A DNA stretch of 64,000 nucleotides from CAVPGP01 sp963704025 (GCA_963704025.1 CAVPGP010000001.1:620001-684000); one strand, 5' to 3'; counted from the first letter of the stretch, positions 1-9,070 are shown. Notes: generated from the letters alone by a model not told the origin. Translations and numbers: made by a program.

Positions 1-1
1 A

Positions 2-691
2 CAGACCGACCGGGCGCGCACGCTCTTCCTCGGCCAGCGCGTCAACGAGAACGCGTTCTATCCGCTGGAGTTCTGGAACCAGTCGATCGGCGAGGCGTGG
101 ACGCTCGACGCCACCACTCCCCCACCAGGCCCGTCGCCTGACGCCGAACCTCGCCAGTCCCGGACGGCACGCCTCGATCCGCAGCGGGACGTGAAGTGGG
201 TCGTCGGCGTCAACGGCGTCACCGTCGTCGGGGAGCCGGTCGAGGTGCACGGTGCCACGACGCTCTATCGCATCTGCGCCGCCCCTGCGCATCCGGGATG
301 CGTCGAGCGGCGTCTACGACGACGGCTGGATCGGCCGACGACGCGTCGTTCGCGGTCTACTCGACACCGGGCGGCGCGCTCAGGGACCGCCAAGGTGATC
401 GTCTCTCGCAGCGGCGCGAGCGGCCGCGAGCCGCGCTCCAGGGTCAGGCGTCCGCCTCGGCACGGTCCGGATCGACGAGAACGGGCAGCCGCCAGATCAA
501 GCGCGTGCTGGCGGAGCGGCATTTCACCGTCGGCGGCCGCGAGGTGCACGCGTTCTCGTTCCCGGCGAAGCCGCCGTACCGCGTCGAGATCCACGTCGAC
601 AGCGACGTTCAAGCCTTCCGACTTCGGCAGCTCGGACGCGCGCGAGCTCGGCGCGCAGGTCGCGCACCGGTTCGTCAGCGCGGAGCGCTGA
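2..691 (+). CDS. 3' part of a membrane-glycosyltransferase-like gene, frameshifted
   Basis: The gene enters from the left edge. It can only be followed by changing frame near 280, 370, 395, 470 and 610, so it is decayed or carries sequencing indels. The opening frame reads FLGQRVNENAFYPLEFWNQ and the last frame ends FGSSDARELGAQVAHRF shortly before the stop. Pieced together, it resembles the C-terminal outer domain of the 690-residue membrane protein at 4456-6528: both have an LYR(I/V)-x-PLR(I/V)R stretch, then SG(V/I)Y-x-D-x-W, and a similar closing segment. I infer the tail of a paralogous GT-C-type protein whose membrane part lies outside the window. It converges on the GT2 gene at 702 with only 10 bases between. 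Confidence 0.5.
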   Translation, partial: QTDRARTLFLGQRVNENAFYPLEFWNQSIGEAWTLDATTPPPGPSPDAEPRQSRTARLDPQRDVKWVVGVNGVTVVGEPVEVHGATTLYRICAAPAHPGCVERRLRRRLDRPTTRRSRSTRHRAARSGTAKVIVSRSGASGREPRSRVRRPPRHGPDRRERAAARSSACWRSGISPSAAARCTRSRSRRSRRTASRSTSTATFKPSDFGSSDARELGAQVAHRFVSAER

Positions 692-701
692 GAAGACTCC
701 C

Positions 702-1463
702 TCAGCGCAGAGCCTTGAGCCGTTCCGGGTGCTTGCGGACGAAGCGGAGGATGCCGCGCCAGTGCCAGAGCGTGCGCCGCGTCAGGAGTCGCCGGTCGGT
801 GACGGCCTGGTGCGCGTGCTCGACGACCGCGTCAGGGACGTACCAGCGCTCCCAGCCGGCCTTCGCCGCGCGATAGCAGAGGTCGATGTCCTCGCCGTAG
901 AGGCGGAAGCCCTCGTCGAGGCCGCCCAGCTCGTCCAGCATCCGGCGCCGGAGGAGCAGGAAGCCGCCGAGCATCCAGTCCGCGGGCACGGGCCCGGCCG
1001 GGCGCTCGCCCAAGTGGTAGTGGGCCTGCTGCACCGTCTGCGGGTCTCGCAGGAGCCGCAACGGCGTCCGCCGCCGCAGCGTCCCGAGCACGGTCGGGAA
1101 GCGGCGCCGCGAGGGCTGCCACGTCCCGTCGGGGTAGACCATCCGCGGGCCGGCGACCCCCGCGCGCGGGTGCGCCTCCAGGAACTGGCGCAGCGCGGCG
1201 ACGGCGCCCACGCGCGGGACCGCGTCCGGGTTGACGCTGAGGACGAGCTCGCCGCTCGTCGCCGCCGCGCCGCGGTTGACGTTCGCCGCGAATCCGAGCG
1301 GCCGCGGGTTCTCCAGCACGCGCACCCCGTCCGGAACTGCGCCGGCGCTGCCGGGGAGGTTGGCCACGACCACGACCTCGTCGACCTGCGGCACGAGCGC
1401 CGGCAGGAGACGCTCGACCTCGGCGGCGTTCTCGTGGGAGACGACGACCGCCGCGACCTTCAC
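702..1463 (-). CDS. Family 2 glycosyltransferase, rhamnosyltransferase-like (WbbL type)
   Basis: A 253-residue GT-A glycosyltransferase that should transfer a sugar from a nucleotide donor to a growing lipid-linked chain in the cytoplasm. The N-terminus starts with the KVAAVVVSHEN strand. NPD at residues 78-80 is the donor/metal motif, PDGTWQPS follows near 111-118, and GEDIDLCYR at 190-198 carries the usual acidic pair of this subfamily. The GTG at 1463 is chosen because GAGGGA lies just upstream and the family start fits; a longer reading to 1589 would run into the upstream gene. Last gene of a minus-strand run beginning at 9070. The sugar is unknown. Confidence 0.85.
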   Translation of the reverse strand: MKVAAVVVSHENAAEVERLLPALVPQVDEVVVVANLPGSAGAVPDGVRVLENPRPLGFAANVNRGAAATSGELVLSVNPDAVPRVGAVAALRQFLEAHPRAGVAGPRMVYPDGTWQPSRRRFPTVLGTLRRRTPLRLLRDPQTVQQAHYHLGERPAGPVPADWMLGGFLLLRRRMLDELGGLDEGFRLYGEDIDLCYRAAKAGWERWYVPDAVVEHAHQAVTDRRLLTRRTLWHWRGILRFVRKHPERLKALR

Positions 1464-1488
1464 GCTGCGTCCCTCACGTGCAGGGTCC

Positions 1489-2487
1489 TCACGCCAGCAC
1501 CTCGCGATAGACCTCGAGCGTGAGGCGCGCCGTCTCTGCCCACGAGTATCGCTTCGCCCGCTCGAGCCCGGCCGCGCGCAGACGCTCACGATCGGCGAGC
1601 GCGCGGCGCACCGCCTCGCCGAGCCCGGCGCGCGGCGCGAAGAGCACGGCGTCGCCGCCGACCTCGTGCAGCGCCCGCTCGTCCGCGGCCACGACGGGCG
1701 TGCCCGAGGCCATTGCCTCGACGAGCGGCAGGCCGAATCCCTCGTAGCGCGACGGGAAGACGAGCGCGGCGGCCCGGCGGTACGTCTCGGCCAGCTCCTC
1801 GGCCGTGAGGTAGCCGCGGAGCTCGGCGCCGCGGCGGCGGAGCTCGTCGGCGAGAGCCGGCTCCTTCTCCGGACCGACGACGACGAGGGGCAGGCCGGCC
1901 TCCGCCGCGGCGTCCGCGGCTGCGAGCGGATCCTTGCGTGCCTGGATCGCGCCCACGTAGAGCAGGTACCCCTCGGGCTCGCCGCCAGGCGAGAAGGCGG
2001 GGTCGACGCCGTTCGGCGTCACGACGATCCGACCCTCCGGGATCCCGTAGAGCTCGACCAGGTCGCGCTTCGTCCGCTCGGAGACCGTCAGGATCCGGCG
2101 CGCCTTTCGAGCGGCGCGCGGCACGGTCGCCTTGAAGGTCAGCCGGTCGGCGAGGCTCATCAGCGAGGAGTCGCGCTCGAAGGAGAGGTCGTGGATCGTC
2201 ACCACGGCGGGGCAGGGGCACGCAAGCGGAAGCGCGTGCTGGAAGTGGCCGAGCGCCGGGCGCAGGCGGCGCAGCAGGCGCGGCACCGCCCACGCCATGC
2301 GCAGCTCCTGGCTGCCCGCCGGCAGGTGCACGGCCTCGACCCCGTCCGGGACGAGCTCCGGATGACGGGTGAACGCGACGAGCCGCAGCCCGCCCGCCTG
2401 CCGGCCGAGCTCCCGCAGCAGGTTCGACACGTACGTCTCGTCGCCGGTGCGTCGCCGGCCGAGCACGTCGGCGTCGATTGCGATCAC
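1489..2487 (-). CDS. Family 4 (GT-B) glycosyltransferase
   Basis: A 332-residue retaining GT-B enzyme. The N-terminal acceptor domain begins IAIDADVLGRRRTGDETYV; the C-terminal donor domain carries the E-x7-E signature (Glu249 and Glu257 in EGFGLPLVEAMASG). The GTG start at 2487 overlaps the TGA of the upstream gene in a GTGA tetranucleotide, implying translational coupling, and GAGGAG precedes it. Part of a series of similar GT4 genes (1489, 2484, 3395) that probably add successive sugars to one oligosaccharide. Donor and acceptor cannot be told from the sequence. Confidence 0.88.
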   Translation of the reverse strand: MIAIDADVLGRRRTGDETYVSNLLRELGRQAGGLRLVAFTRHPELVPDGVEAVHLPAGSQELRMAWAVPRLLRRLRPALGHFQHALPLACPCPAVVTIHDLSFERDSSLMSLADRLTFKATVPRAARKARRILTVSERTKRDLVELYGIPEGRIVVTPNGVDPAFSPGGEPEGYLLYVGAIQARKDPLAAADAAAEAGLPLVVVGPEKEPALADELRRRGAELRGYLTAEELAETYRRAAALVFPSRYEGFGLPLVEAMASGTPVVAADERALHEVGGDAVLFAPRAGLGEAVRRALADRERLRAAGLERAKRYSWAETARLTLEVYREVLA

Positions 2488-3398
2488 GCGAGCTCCTCGT
2501 AGACGCTCCGGGTCAGCGCGGCGACGTCCTCCCAACGGGCGACGACGCGTGGCTCGAGGCGCGCCGCCCGGCGAATCCCGTCGCGGATCGACTCGACGTC
2601 GAGCGGGTCGACGAGTACTGCGTCCGGGGCGAGCTCCTCCATCGCCGTGCTACGGCTCGTGACCACGGGGCAGCCGCAGGCCAAGGCCTCGGCGACGGGG
2701 ATGCCGAAGCCTTCGTAGAGCGACGCGTAGACGAGGCAGCGCGCCCCGCGGTACAGCGCCGCCAGCTCCTCGTCGGAGACCTCGCCGAGCCAACGGACGT
2801 TCGCAGGCGGCTCCACCCCGCCCCAGCCGCGCGCGCCGACGACGCGCAGCTCGCCCTCGGCGGCGGCCGCGATTCGCGCGAGGTTCTTGCGCGGCTCGAG
2901 CGTGCCGACCGCCAGCACGAAATCGCCCTCGGCCGCAGGCCCGCCGGGCGTGAACGCCTCCTCGACGCCGTTCGGCACGACGCGGATCTTCTCCTCCGGC
3001 ACGCCCAGCAGGTCGAGGAGCTCGCGCTTCGTGAACTCGGAGACGGCGATCAGCCGGTCGGCGGCGCGAACGACCCACGGCACGGCTGCGCGGCTGTAGG
3101 TGCGGGTCCAGCGGTTGAACCACTCCGGGTGCCGCAGCACGCCGAGGTCGTGCACCGTGACGACGAGCGGCACGCGCGCCGCCGGCGGGCCGCGGAACGA
3201 CGGCAGATGGAGGACGTCGTAGCCCCGGCGCAGCGCGAGCGACGGATACCAGAGCGCGTCGCGCGCCAGCGTCGCCGCCCGCGACGTGCCGCCGAAGGAG
3301 ATGCGCTCGACGTCGAGGTGGCGCAGCAGCCCGCGCACGTACCGAGCCGTGCCGGCGCGCGTCTGGACCAGCGGCGAGACGTCGAGTGCGACCCTCAC
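2484..3398 (-). CDS. Family 4 (GT-B) glycosyltransferase
   Basis: A 304-residue GT4 enzyme, somewhat short for the family because the N-terminal domain is compact (starts RVALDVSPLVQTRAGTARYV). E-x7-E is present as Glu229 and Glu237 in EGFGIPVAEALACG. The N-terminal VSPL...GTARYV pattern is shared with the next gene upstream (VSPL...GVNNYI), so these two look like duplicated neighbours. The GTG at 3398 forms a GTGA overlap with the upstream stop. An in-frame extension to 4229 runs through the neighbour and is not coding. Confidence 0.88.
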   Translation of the reverse strand: MRVALDVSPLVQTRAGTARYVRGLLRHLDVERISFGGTSRAATLARDALWYPSLALRRGYDVLHLPSFRGPPAARVPLVVTVHDLGVLRHPEWFNRWTRTYSRAAVPWVVRAADRLIAVSEFTKRELLDLLGVPEEKIRVVPNGVEEAFTPGGPAAEGDFVLAVGTLEPRKNLARIAAAAEGELRVVGARGWGGVEPPANVRWLGEVSDEELAALYRGARCLVYASLYEGFGIPVAEALACGCPVVTSRSTAMEELAPDAVLVDPLDVESIRDGIRRAARLEPRVVARWEDVAALTRSVYEELA

Positions 3399-4459
3399 GC
3401 GCCGTACCCCTCGAGGAAGATCGCGCCGACGCGGCGCCACGAGAACTGCCGCACGTGCTCCTCGCCGCGCCGCACGAGCTCCTCGCGGCGCGCGACCGCG
3501 TCCTCGATCGCGGCGGCGATCGCCTCCGGGCTCTCTGGGTCGGCGCGCACGGCCGCGCCGCCTGCGGCCTCGTCCATCGACGGGTGGGAGGACGCGACGA
3601 CGGGGGTGCCGCACGCCATCGCCTCGAGGATGGGGATGCCGAAGCCCTCGAACCGGGACGGGTAGACGGCGGCGGCCGCACCGCGATAGAGCCGAGCGAG
3701 CTCCTCGTCCGGCACGTACCCGAGCCGCACCACACCCGGCACGTCGAGCCGCGGCTGCGACCCCCAGCCCGCGGCGCCCGCGACGGCGAGCGTGAAGCGC
3801 CCCTCGAGCAGCTTCCACGCCTCGACGAGCGTGTCGAGGTTCTTGCGCGGCTCGAGCGTCGCGACGGTCAGGAGATACGGCCCGCCGAGGTCGGCGTGCT
3901 CGCCCTCGGCGCGGAAGACAGCCGCAGGCGCAGGATGCGCGACGCGCGTCCGCTCCTCGGGGACCCCGAGCAGCTCGACGCACTCGTGCGCCGTGAAAGC
4001 CGAGTTGCAGAAGAGCACGTCGCAGGTCAGTGCGGTGTTGCGGTACTTGCGCCCGTGCATGGTGCGAGTCCGCCCGGTCACCCACTCGGGGAACCGGAGC
4101 GGGACGAGGTCGTGGACGGTGGTCGCCCGCACGCCGTCGCGCTGAGGCGGGTACATCCAGTCCGTGAAGTGGAGCGCGTCGAAGCGGCCGACGAACCGCT
4201 CGGCCGCAGGCCGGCCGAGCGCGCTCCACGCCGTCCGGACGGCGTGCGCGAACGGGAGCCGGACGGCCGCGACGTCGACGTCCAGCCCGGCGAGCGTCGC
4301 GCGAATCGTCCTCGCGCCGGGGAAGCTCGTGGGCGCGAGCGCGACGATCTCGTGCCTGCCGGCAGACGCCTCGACGAGGCCGCGCAGCGAGCCGAGGATG
4401 TAGTTGTTGACGCCGGTTCGTTGATGCGAGAGCGGCGAGACGTCGAAGACGATCCTCAA
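3395..4459 (-). CDS. Family 4 (GT-B) glycosyltransferase, mannosyltransferase-like
   Basis: A 354-residue GT4 enzyme. The N-terminus reads RIVFDVSPLSHQRTGVNNYI and the donor domain has E-x7-E at Glu271 and Glu279 (EGFGIPILEAMACGTPVV). The start is taken as TTG at 4459, overlapping the TGA of the upstream membrane protein gene as TTGA; no ATG or GTG lies near the family start. The arrangement implies re-initiation by the terminating ribosome. Similar proteins are often named mannosyltransferases, but the sugar is not fixed by the sequence. Confidence 0.86.
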   Translation of the reverse strand: MRIVFDVSPLSHQRTGVNNYILGSLRGLVEASAGRHEIVALAPTSFPGARTIRATLAGLDVDVAAVRLPFAHAVRTAWSALGRPAAERFVGRFDALHFTDWMYPPQRDGVRATTVHDLVPLRFPEWVTGRTRTMHGRKYRNTALTCDVLFCNSAFTAHECVELLGVPEERTRVAHPAPAAVFRAEGEHADLGGPYLLTVATLEPRKNLDTLVEAWKLLEGRFTLAVAGAAGWGSQPRLDVPGVVRLGYVPDEELARLYRGAAAAVYPSRFEGFGIPILEAMACGTPVVASSHPSMDEAAGGAAVRADPESPEAIAAAIEDAVARREELVRRGEEHVRQFSWRRVGAIFLEGYGA

Positions 4460-6528
4460 GGACGGACCGTGAAGCGGTCGAAGTGGACGCCGAGTGCCCT
4501 CGGGTCGGTCGAGCCGGGCACCGCCGTCGGCGAGACCGTGAAGCGCGTCACGCACCGGCCGTCCCTCCCGTGGAGCGGCACGCGGAGGATCGTCTGGGCG
4601 TCCGTCGGCGGCACCTGCGCCGACACGCCGCCGGCCGAGACTCTGACAGGGCCGTCGTGCAGGTTCGGGTCGCTGCGGAGCGCGACGAGGAGCGTGCCGC
4701 CACGGCAGCCGAACGCCGTGTACGTCGCCTCCGGCCCCGACCACGAGTCGGCGTAGATCCCGCTCGTCTGCGCACGCACGCGCAACGGCCCGTCCACCCG
4801 GTAGAGGGCCATCTGCTTGACGAGGTCCGTCGCGACGGGCGTCCCCGCGAGGTTGACCGACATGTCGGTGAGGACGAACGTGTGCCGATCCGCTCCGCGC
4901 AGCACACCCGTGCGCGGGTCGATCCCCACCTCCGTCGTCGGCAGCCCGCCGGGCGCGGACGAGCCCAGGTCGTAGACGGTCCCGACGCTCCGGTTGAAGA
5001 ACTCGTTCTCCCAGAGGGTGAACTTGTCCCGGTTGCCCGACCAGACGAACGCGACGTCGCCGTTCCGCCCCACGGTGCGGTCGACCCAGTCGCGGTCGGG
5101 GCGGGAGATGCCGCCGAAGAGCGCGCCGAGCGAGGCGTGGTGGATGCCGCCGTGCGGGTTGGTCTCGATCGCCCAGAGCGAGACCGCGAACCAGGCGAGC
5201 ACGACGGCCGGCAGGGCGAGCGCCCAGCGCGGCGGCAGCAGCAGCACGAGGGCGGCGATCGCGATCGCCCCGAGCACGACGACGGCGGCGACCTCGTCGA
5301 GCGTCGTGATCGTGTCCTGCAGCGTCCAGAGCGGCAGGAACGCGAGCGTGTCGGAGGTCGCGTTCCCGTTCAGAAGGCCCGCATACGGGACGGCGCCGAC
5401 AAGGGCGGCAGCGGCCGCGGCCGCGACCCCGGCGGCTCGCGGGCGGGGCAGGCCGAGCTCGATCCAGACGAGCAGGGCGATCAGGAAGAGCGGCGCGACG
5501 TAGAACATGTTCCGCTCCTCGATCCGGCTCACGAACGGCGCCGAGGCGAAGACCGAGACCTCCAGCACGAGCCAGCCGGAGAGCGAGACAGCCGCGGCGA
5601 GGAACGCGCGCGCCCGGGGCGGGCGCAGCACAGCGAGCAGCACGAGCGCGAAGAACGGCGCCACGCCGAGGTACAGGTCGAGCTCGCCCACGTGGTAGAC
5701 GAGCCAGCGGAACGAGCTCGCCACGGTGTAGTGCGTGTCGGCGGCGGCGCTGTAGGCGCCGAGCAGATCCTTGAGCGAGTTGCCGCGCGCGAGCTGCACG
5801 ACGACGAGCAGCACCACGAGGGCGCCGACGACTCCGTAGGTGACGCGGAAGCGGCGGAACCCCGCCCGGCCCGCGTAGAGAAGCGGCGCCGTCAGCACCG
5901 CCGGCACGAGCACGATCGCCTGCGCGCGCGTCAGGTAGAGCAGCCCGCAGAGCGCGATCAGGCCGAGCTGCCGCGGCACCGTCGGCCGCTCCAGGGCGAG
6001 AACGAGCAGCAGCGCCACACAGAGGAAGAGCGGGTAGAAGACGTTCTCGGTCATCAGCGTGCCCGTGTAGACCATCGACGGCACGGCGACCGTCAGCAGG
6101 GCCGCCAGCAGCGCCAGTCCCGGACGGACGACCCGGCGGGCGAGGAAGTAGGCCGGCACGGCTGCGAGCGACATCACGATCGAGTTGATCCACTTGGCCG
6201 CCGCGTATGCGTCCGGCACAGAGGCGAACAGCTTGAACGCGGGCGCGATCAGCACCGGGTAGACGACCCCGAGACCCTCGCTCGGTACACCCCGGACGAG
6301 GAAGCGCCCGTGCTCGGCGAAGCTCTTCGCGAGCTCGGAGTAGAGCAGCTCGTCGACCATGATCCACGGCGCCACCATCCGGCGCGCCAGCGCCAGCCGG
6401 ACGAGCACCGAGAGCACGACGATCCCCGTCAACCACGCCCAGGCAGGGACCGCCCGCACACGAGCGAGCGGCAGCGCCTGCGCTCTAGTGACCAAGCCCG
6501 ACCTCGCCGAGACGCGCGGCGACCTCAT
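4456..6528 (-). CDS. Polytopic GT-C-like glycosyltransferase with C-terminal outer domain
   Basis: A 690-residue membrane protein: a short cytoplasmic start, about ten to twelve hydrophobic segments between residues 30 and 450, then a soluble beta-rich domain of about 230 residues. The first outer loop has the acidic pair of GT-C enzymes (Asp59-Glu60 in WIMVDELLYSELAKSF), and a later loop has LMTENVFYPLF. Such proteins use polyprenyl-phosphate sugars on the outer face. The ATG at 6528 has GGAGG six bases upstream and overlaps the end of the next gene by 44 bases. The C-terminal domain is related to the fragment at 2-691. Acceptor unknown. Confidence 0.75.
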   Translation of the reverse strand: MRSPRVSARSGLVTRAQALPLARVRAVPAWAWLTGIVVLSVLVRLALARRMVAPWIMVDELLYSELAKSFAEHGRFLVRGVPSEGLGVVYPVLIAPAFKLFASVPDAYAAAKWINSIVMSLAAVPAYFLARRVVRPGLALLAALLTVAVPSMVYTGTLMTENVFYPLFLCVALLLVLALERPTVPRQLGLIALCGLLYLTRAQAIVLVPAVLTAPLLYAGRAGFRRFRVTYGVVGALVVLLVVVQLARGNSLKDLLGAYSAAADTHYTVASSFRWLVYHVGELDLYLGVAPFFALVLLAVLRPPRARAFLAAAVSLSGWLVLEVSVFASAPFVSRIEERNMFYVAPLFLIALLVWIELGLPRPRAAGVAAAAAAALVGAVPYAGLLNGNATSDTLAFLPLWTLQDTITTLDEVAAVVVLGAIAIAALVLLLPPRWALALPAVVLAWFAVSLWAIETNPHGGIHHASLGALFGGISRPDRDWVDRTVGRNGDVAFVWSGNRDKFTLWENEFFNRSVGTVYDLGSSAPGGLPTTEVGIDPRTGVLRGADRHTFVLTDMSVNLAGTPVATDLVKQMALYRVDGPLRVRAQTSGIYADSWSGPEATYTAFGCRGGTLLVALRSDPNLHDGPVRVSAGGVSAQVPPTDAQTILRVPLHGRDGRCVTRFTVSPTAVPGSTDPRALGVHFDRFTVRP

Positions 6529-7702
6529 CGGTGTCCTCCAGCCCCACCTCCGCCGCGGCGCGGGCGACCTCGCCGAGCACGGCGTCGTCGACCTGCCGGC
6601 CCCCCGCCGCCAGCTCGAGTGCCTCGACGTACCGCTCGGCGACCTTGCCGAGGTCGTGCTCGCGGCGCACGTAGTCGAGCGCGGCGGCGCTCATCGCCGC
6701 CCGCGCCCCCGGCTCGCAGAGGAGCGCGAGCGCCGCCTCGAGCGTCCTCGTCTCCCAGGGGTCGACCGGCACCTTGAGCGAGACGTCGTCCGGCAGCTCG
6801 CCGAACCAGCCGACGTCCGAGACGACCAGCGGCTTGCCCAGCGTGAGCGCGCGGATCGCGGAGCCGGACGTCTCGCCCATGGTCGGTGAGCGGAGGTTGA
6901 CCAGGACGTCGCACGCGTCCATCAGCGACCACATGCGCTCCTCGGGGACGTAGTCGAGGCGCACGATCGCGTCGCCTTCGTCCAGTCCGAGCCGCTCCAG
7001 CCGCCGGTCGAGATCGAAGCGCTCGGCCGCGGCGCCCGCAAGCAGGAGGCGCGCGCCCGGGTTGCGCCGCCGCAGCCGGGCGAACGCGTTGAGAATGTGC
7101 GGGATGCGCTTGTTCATGTTCAGGTGGCCGAAGCAGCCGATCAGCGGCGCCCCGCTGACGTCCGCCGCGACGGTCTGCGGCCGCGGCCACGCGGGGTGAG
7201 GGATCCGCCAGAGCGTCCCGTCGTACCCTGCTTCCCGGGCCCGGCCGCCGACGTAGTCCGAGTGGACGATCAGCCCCGTGGCGGCGTCGAGCACCTGGCC
7301 GGCGAGCGGGTAGTCCTCGGGCCGGGTCTCCCAGAGCAGCGGCAGCAGGTTGTCGAGCACGCCGAGCCCGATCAGCCGGCCGACGACGCCGCGCTCGCGC
7401 TCCATCGCGGCAAGGTAGCCGCGCCCGTCGCCGCGGCCGATGGTGATCCCGGCGATCAGGTGGTGGAGGACGAAGTCGTGCAGGACGACCACGCCCGGCC
7501 GTTCGTAGAGCGCGTCGACGATCCAGCCGTGCGCATCCGGGTCGTTGCCCACGTGGTAGAGGGCGACGTCCGCGGACGGATGCCTGCCGGGCTCGGCGAC
7601 GGCGACCTCGATCCGCTCGCGCAGCGCCGGCAGGAGCAGCGCCGAGTAGTCGGCGATCCCGGACCGGGACGGCGGCATGGGGCTGTAGTACGCGACCTTC
7701 AT
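6485..7702 (-). CDS. GT-B glycosyltransferase (GT1/GT4-like), atypical donor motif
   Basis: A 405-residue protein starting MKVAYYSPMPPSRSGIADYS, typical of GT-B enzymes in polysaccharide loci. The C-terminal half has IGCFGHLNMNKRIPHIL and RSPTMGETSGSAIRALTLG. The expected second Glu of E-x7-E is replaced (Glu-Thr-Ser-Gly-Ser-Ala-Ile-Arg-Ala), so the catalytic site differs from its neighbours. ATG at 7702 is chosen, 7 bases after the upstream stop; the in-frame extension to 7774 falls in the neighbour. It stops with TAG inside the start region of the membrane protein gene. Confidence 0.8.
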   Translation of the reverse strand: MKVAYYSPMPPSRSGIADYSALLLPALRERIEVAVAEPGRHPSADVALYHVGNDPDAHGWIVDALYERPGVVVLHDFVLHHLIAGITIGRGDGRGYLAAMERERGVVGRLIGLGVLDNLLPLLWETRPEDYPLAGQVLDAATGLIVHSDYVGGRAREAGYDGTLWRIPHPAWPRPQTVAADVSGAPLIGCFGHLNMNKRIPHILNAFARLRRRNPGARLLLAGAAAERFDLDRRLERLGLDEGDAIVRLDYVPEERMWSLMDACDVLVNLRSPTMGETSGSAIRALTLGKPLVVSDVGWFGELPDDVSLKVPVDPWETRTLEAALALLCEPGARAAMSAAALDYVRREHDLGKVAERYVEALELAAGGRQVDDAVLGEVARAAAEVGLEDTDEVAARLGEVGLGH

Positions 7703-7709
7703 CTTGACT

Positions 7710-8726
7710 TCATCCGAGCAGTGCGTCGATGCACGAGTCCCACGTGACGCGCTCTGCGATCGCCTTGCCGGCACGTCCCCACCGGCGCGCCTCGTCCTCG
7801 TCGATCGCGAGCGCCTCGGCGAGCGCTCGAGGCTCCGGCTCGACGACGCGCCCGGTCTCGCGGTCGGCGACGACCTCGAGCGGCCCGCCGGCGTCGGTCG
7901 TCGTCACGACCGGCTTCTCTGAGAGGAACGCCTCGTACGGGACCATGCCGAAGTCCTCGTCGATCGGCGCGTAGAAGACGGCCCGGCAGCGCGCGTACAG
8001 GCCGGTCAGCTCCTCGTCGGAGATCCGGCCGGTGAAGCGGATCCGTCCGTCGAGCCCGTGGTGCCGGGCGATGCCCTCGAGGCGCTCGCGGTCCGGTCCG
8101 TCGCCCGCCACGACGACCTGGAGCTCGGGCCGCGCGGCGGCCGCCTCCACGAGCATGTCGATCCGCTTTGCACGGTCGAGGCGGTTGACGGAGAGGATGA
8201 AGTCCTCGTATGCGTCGCAGCGGTACGGCAGCTCCTGGGGCGGATGCGGCAGCACGTCCGCACGCAGCCCGGTCGAGCGCTCGATCCGCCCCGCGACGTT
8301 GCGCGACGTGGCGAAGAGGCGCCGCGCCTCACCGAGGGCGATTCGGTCGAGCTGGTGCACCTTGCGCCGCAGTGCCCGGTCCTCCGGAGACTCCGAGAAC
8401 TGCCCCAGGTCGGTGCGGTCGTACTCGTACGCCTGCCGGAACTGGTGGAGCACCCAGGCCACCTTGTTCGGGTGGCGGACGCAGTAGGCGGGGTACTTCG
8501 TCGCGATCACGGCATCGATCGGCAGGCCGTCGACCTCGTCGAGGTCGACCAGCCGCCAGAGGAGAGCCTGCGTGAGCACGCGCTCGCCGGGGTACCACTT
8601 GAACGGCACCGTGACGAGCGCGGCCTCGTGGCCGCGCTCGCGCAGCTCGTCGACGAGCGTGTCGGCCATGATCTCGGCGCCTCCCCGGGCGAACGGCACC
8701 TGGGGGGCGCAGACCGCGATTCTCAT
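7710..8726 (-). CDS. Family 4 glycosyltransferase
   Basis: A 338-residue GT4 enzyme. MRIAVCAPQVPFARGGAEIM is a typical N-terminus (GGAE loop), and the donor domain has E-x7-E at Glu257 and Glu265 (EDFGMVPYEAFLSEKPVV). ATG at 8726 overlaps the stop of the upstream small gene in an ATGA. The central region is rich in Lys/Tyr/Trp (TKYPAYCVRHPNKVAWVLHQ), as in several actinobacterial GT4 enzymes. Substrate unknown. Confidence 0.88.
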   Translation of the reverse strand: MRIAVCAPQVPFARGGAEIMADTLVDELRERGHEAALVTVPFKWYPGERVLTQALLWRLVDLDEVDGLPIDAVIATKYPAYCVRHPNKVAWVLHQFRQAYEYDRTDLGQFSESPEDRALRRKVHQLDRIALGEARRLFATSRNVAGRIERSTGLRADVLPHPPQELPYRCDAYEDFILSVNRLDRAKRIDMLVEAAAARPELQVVVAGDGPDRERLEGIARHHGLDGRIRFTGRISDEELTGLYARCRAVFYAPIDEDFGMVPYEAFLSEKPVVTTTDAGGPLEVVADRETGRVVEPEPRALAEALAIDEDEARRWGRAGKAIAERVTWDSCIDALLG

Positions 8727-9070
8727 CGCCGCTCTTCGAGCGCCCGGACGGCGTCGGTCAGGCGGTCGATCCGTTCGGAGAGGTCGTCGATCAGCTTCAG
8801 GACCGCGTCGTTGAACGCGCGCTGGTCGGCCGCGACCGGCTCGACGTACCAGCGCATGCAGCGGCGGAGCACCGCCTTCACGGGACCGCCCTTGCCCACG
8901 ATCGGCCGCTCCGCCGAGATCGGCCAGAGCCGCTCCGCCTGGTCGCGCACGCTCAGCCGCACCTGCGTCTGCGCGGGGTCGTCGGACGACCGCGGCGCGC
9001 TGTCGCGGACCTCCCGCTTGAGGCGCTCGAACAGAGCGGCGACATCGATCTGCTCGCCGGAGTCGGACAT
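8723..9070 (-). CDS. Small coiled-coil protein of the polysaccharide operon
   Basis: A 115-residue protein without a catalytic motif or membrane segment. The middle has RRCMRWYVEPVAADQRAFND, and residues about 85-113 form an amphipathic heptad-like helix (LIDDLSERIDRLTDAVRALE), suggesting a coiled coil. From memory, similar 'WYVEP..DQ..FN' modules occur fused to methyltransferases or glycosyltransferases in actinobacteria, so this may be a free-standing scaffold or partner for the GT4 translated next, coupled by ATGA. It is the first gene of the minus-strand run, with a -10-like hexamer 7 bases before the ATG. Function is not established. Confidence 0.7.
   Translation of the reverse strand: MSDSGEQIDVAALFERLKREVRDSAPRSSDDPAQTQVRLSVRDQAERLWPISAERPIVGKGGPVKAVLRRCMRWYVEPVAADQRAFNDAVLKLIDDLSERIDRLTDAVRALEERR

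Noticed and set aside
2478..3665. Plus-strand 395-codon frame over the GT4 pair
   Set aside because: No domain, biased composition and exact opposition to two clear GT4 genes with E-x7-E motifs.
4483..6777. A 764-codon open frame on the plus strand opposite the GT-C gene
   Set aside because: Its translation is a low-complexity Arg/Asp/Glu/Pro-rich string with no domain, and it mirrors the high-GC codon pattern of the minus-strand gene, which has clear membrane helices. The same applies to other long antisense frames, for example 54149-56002 and 12734-14389.
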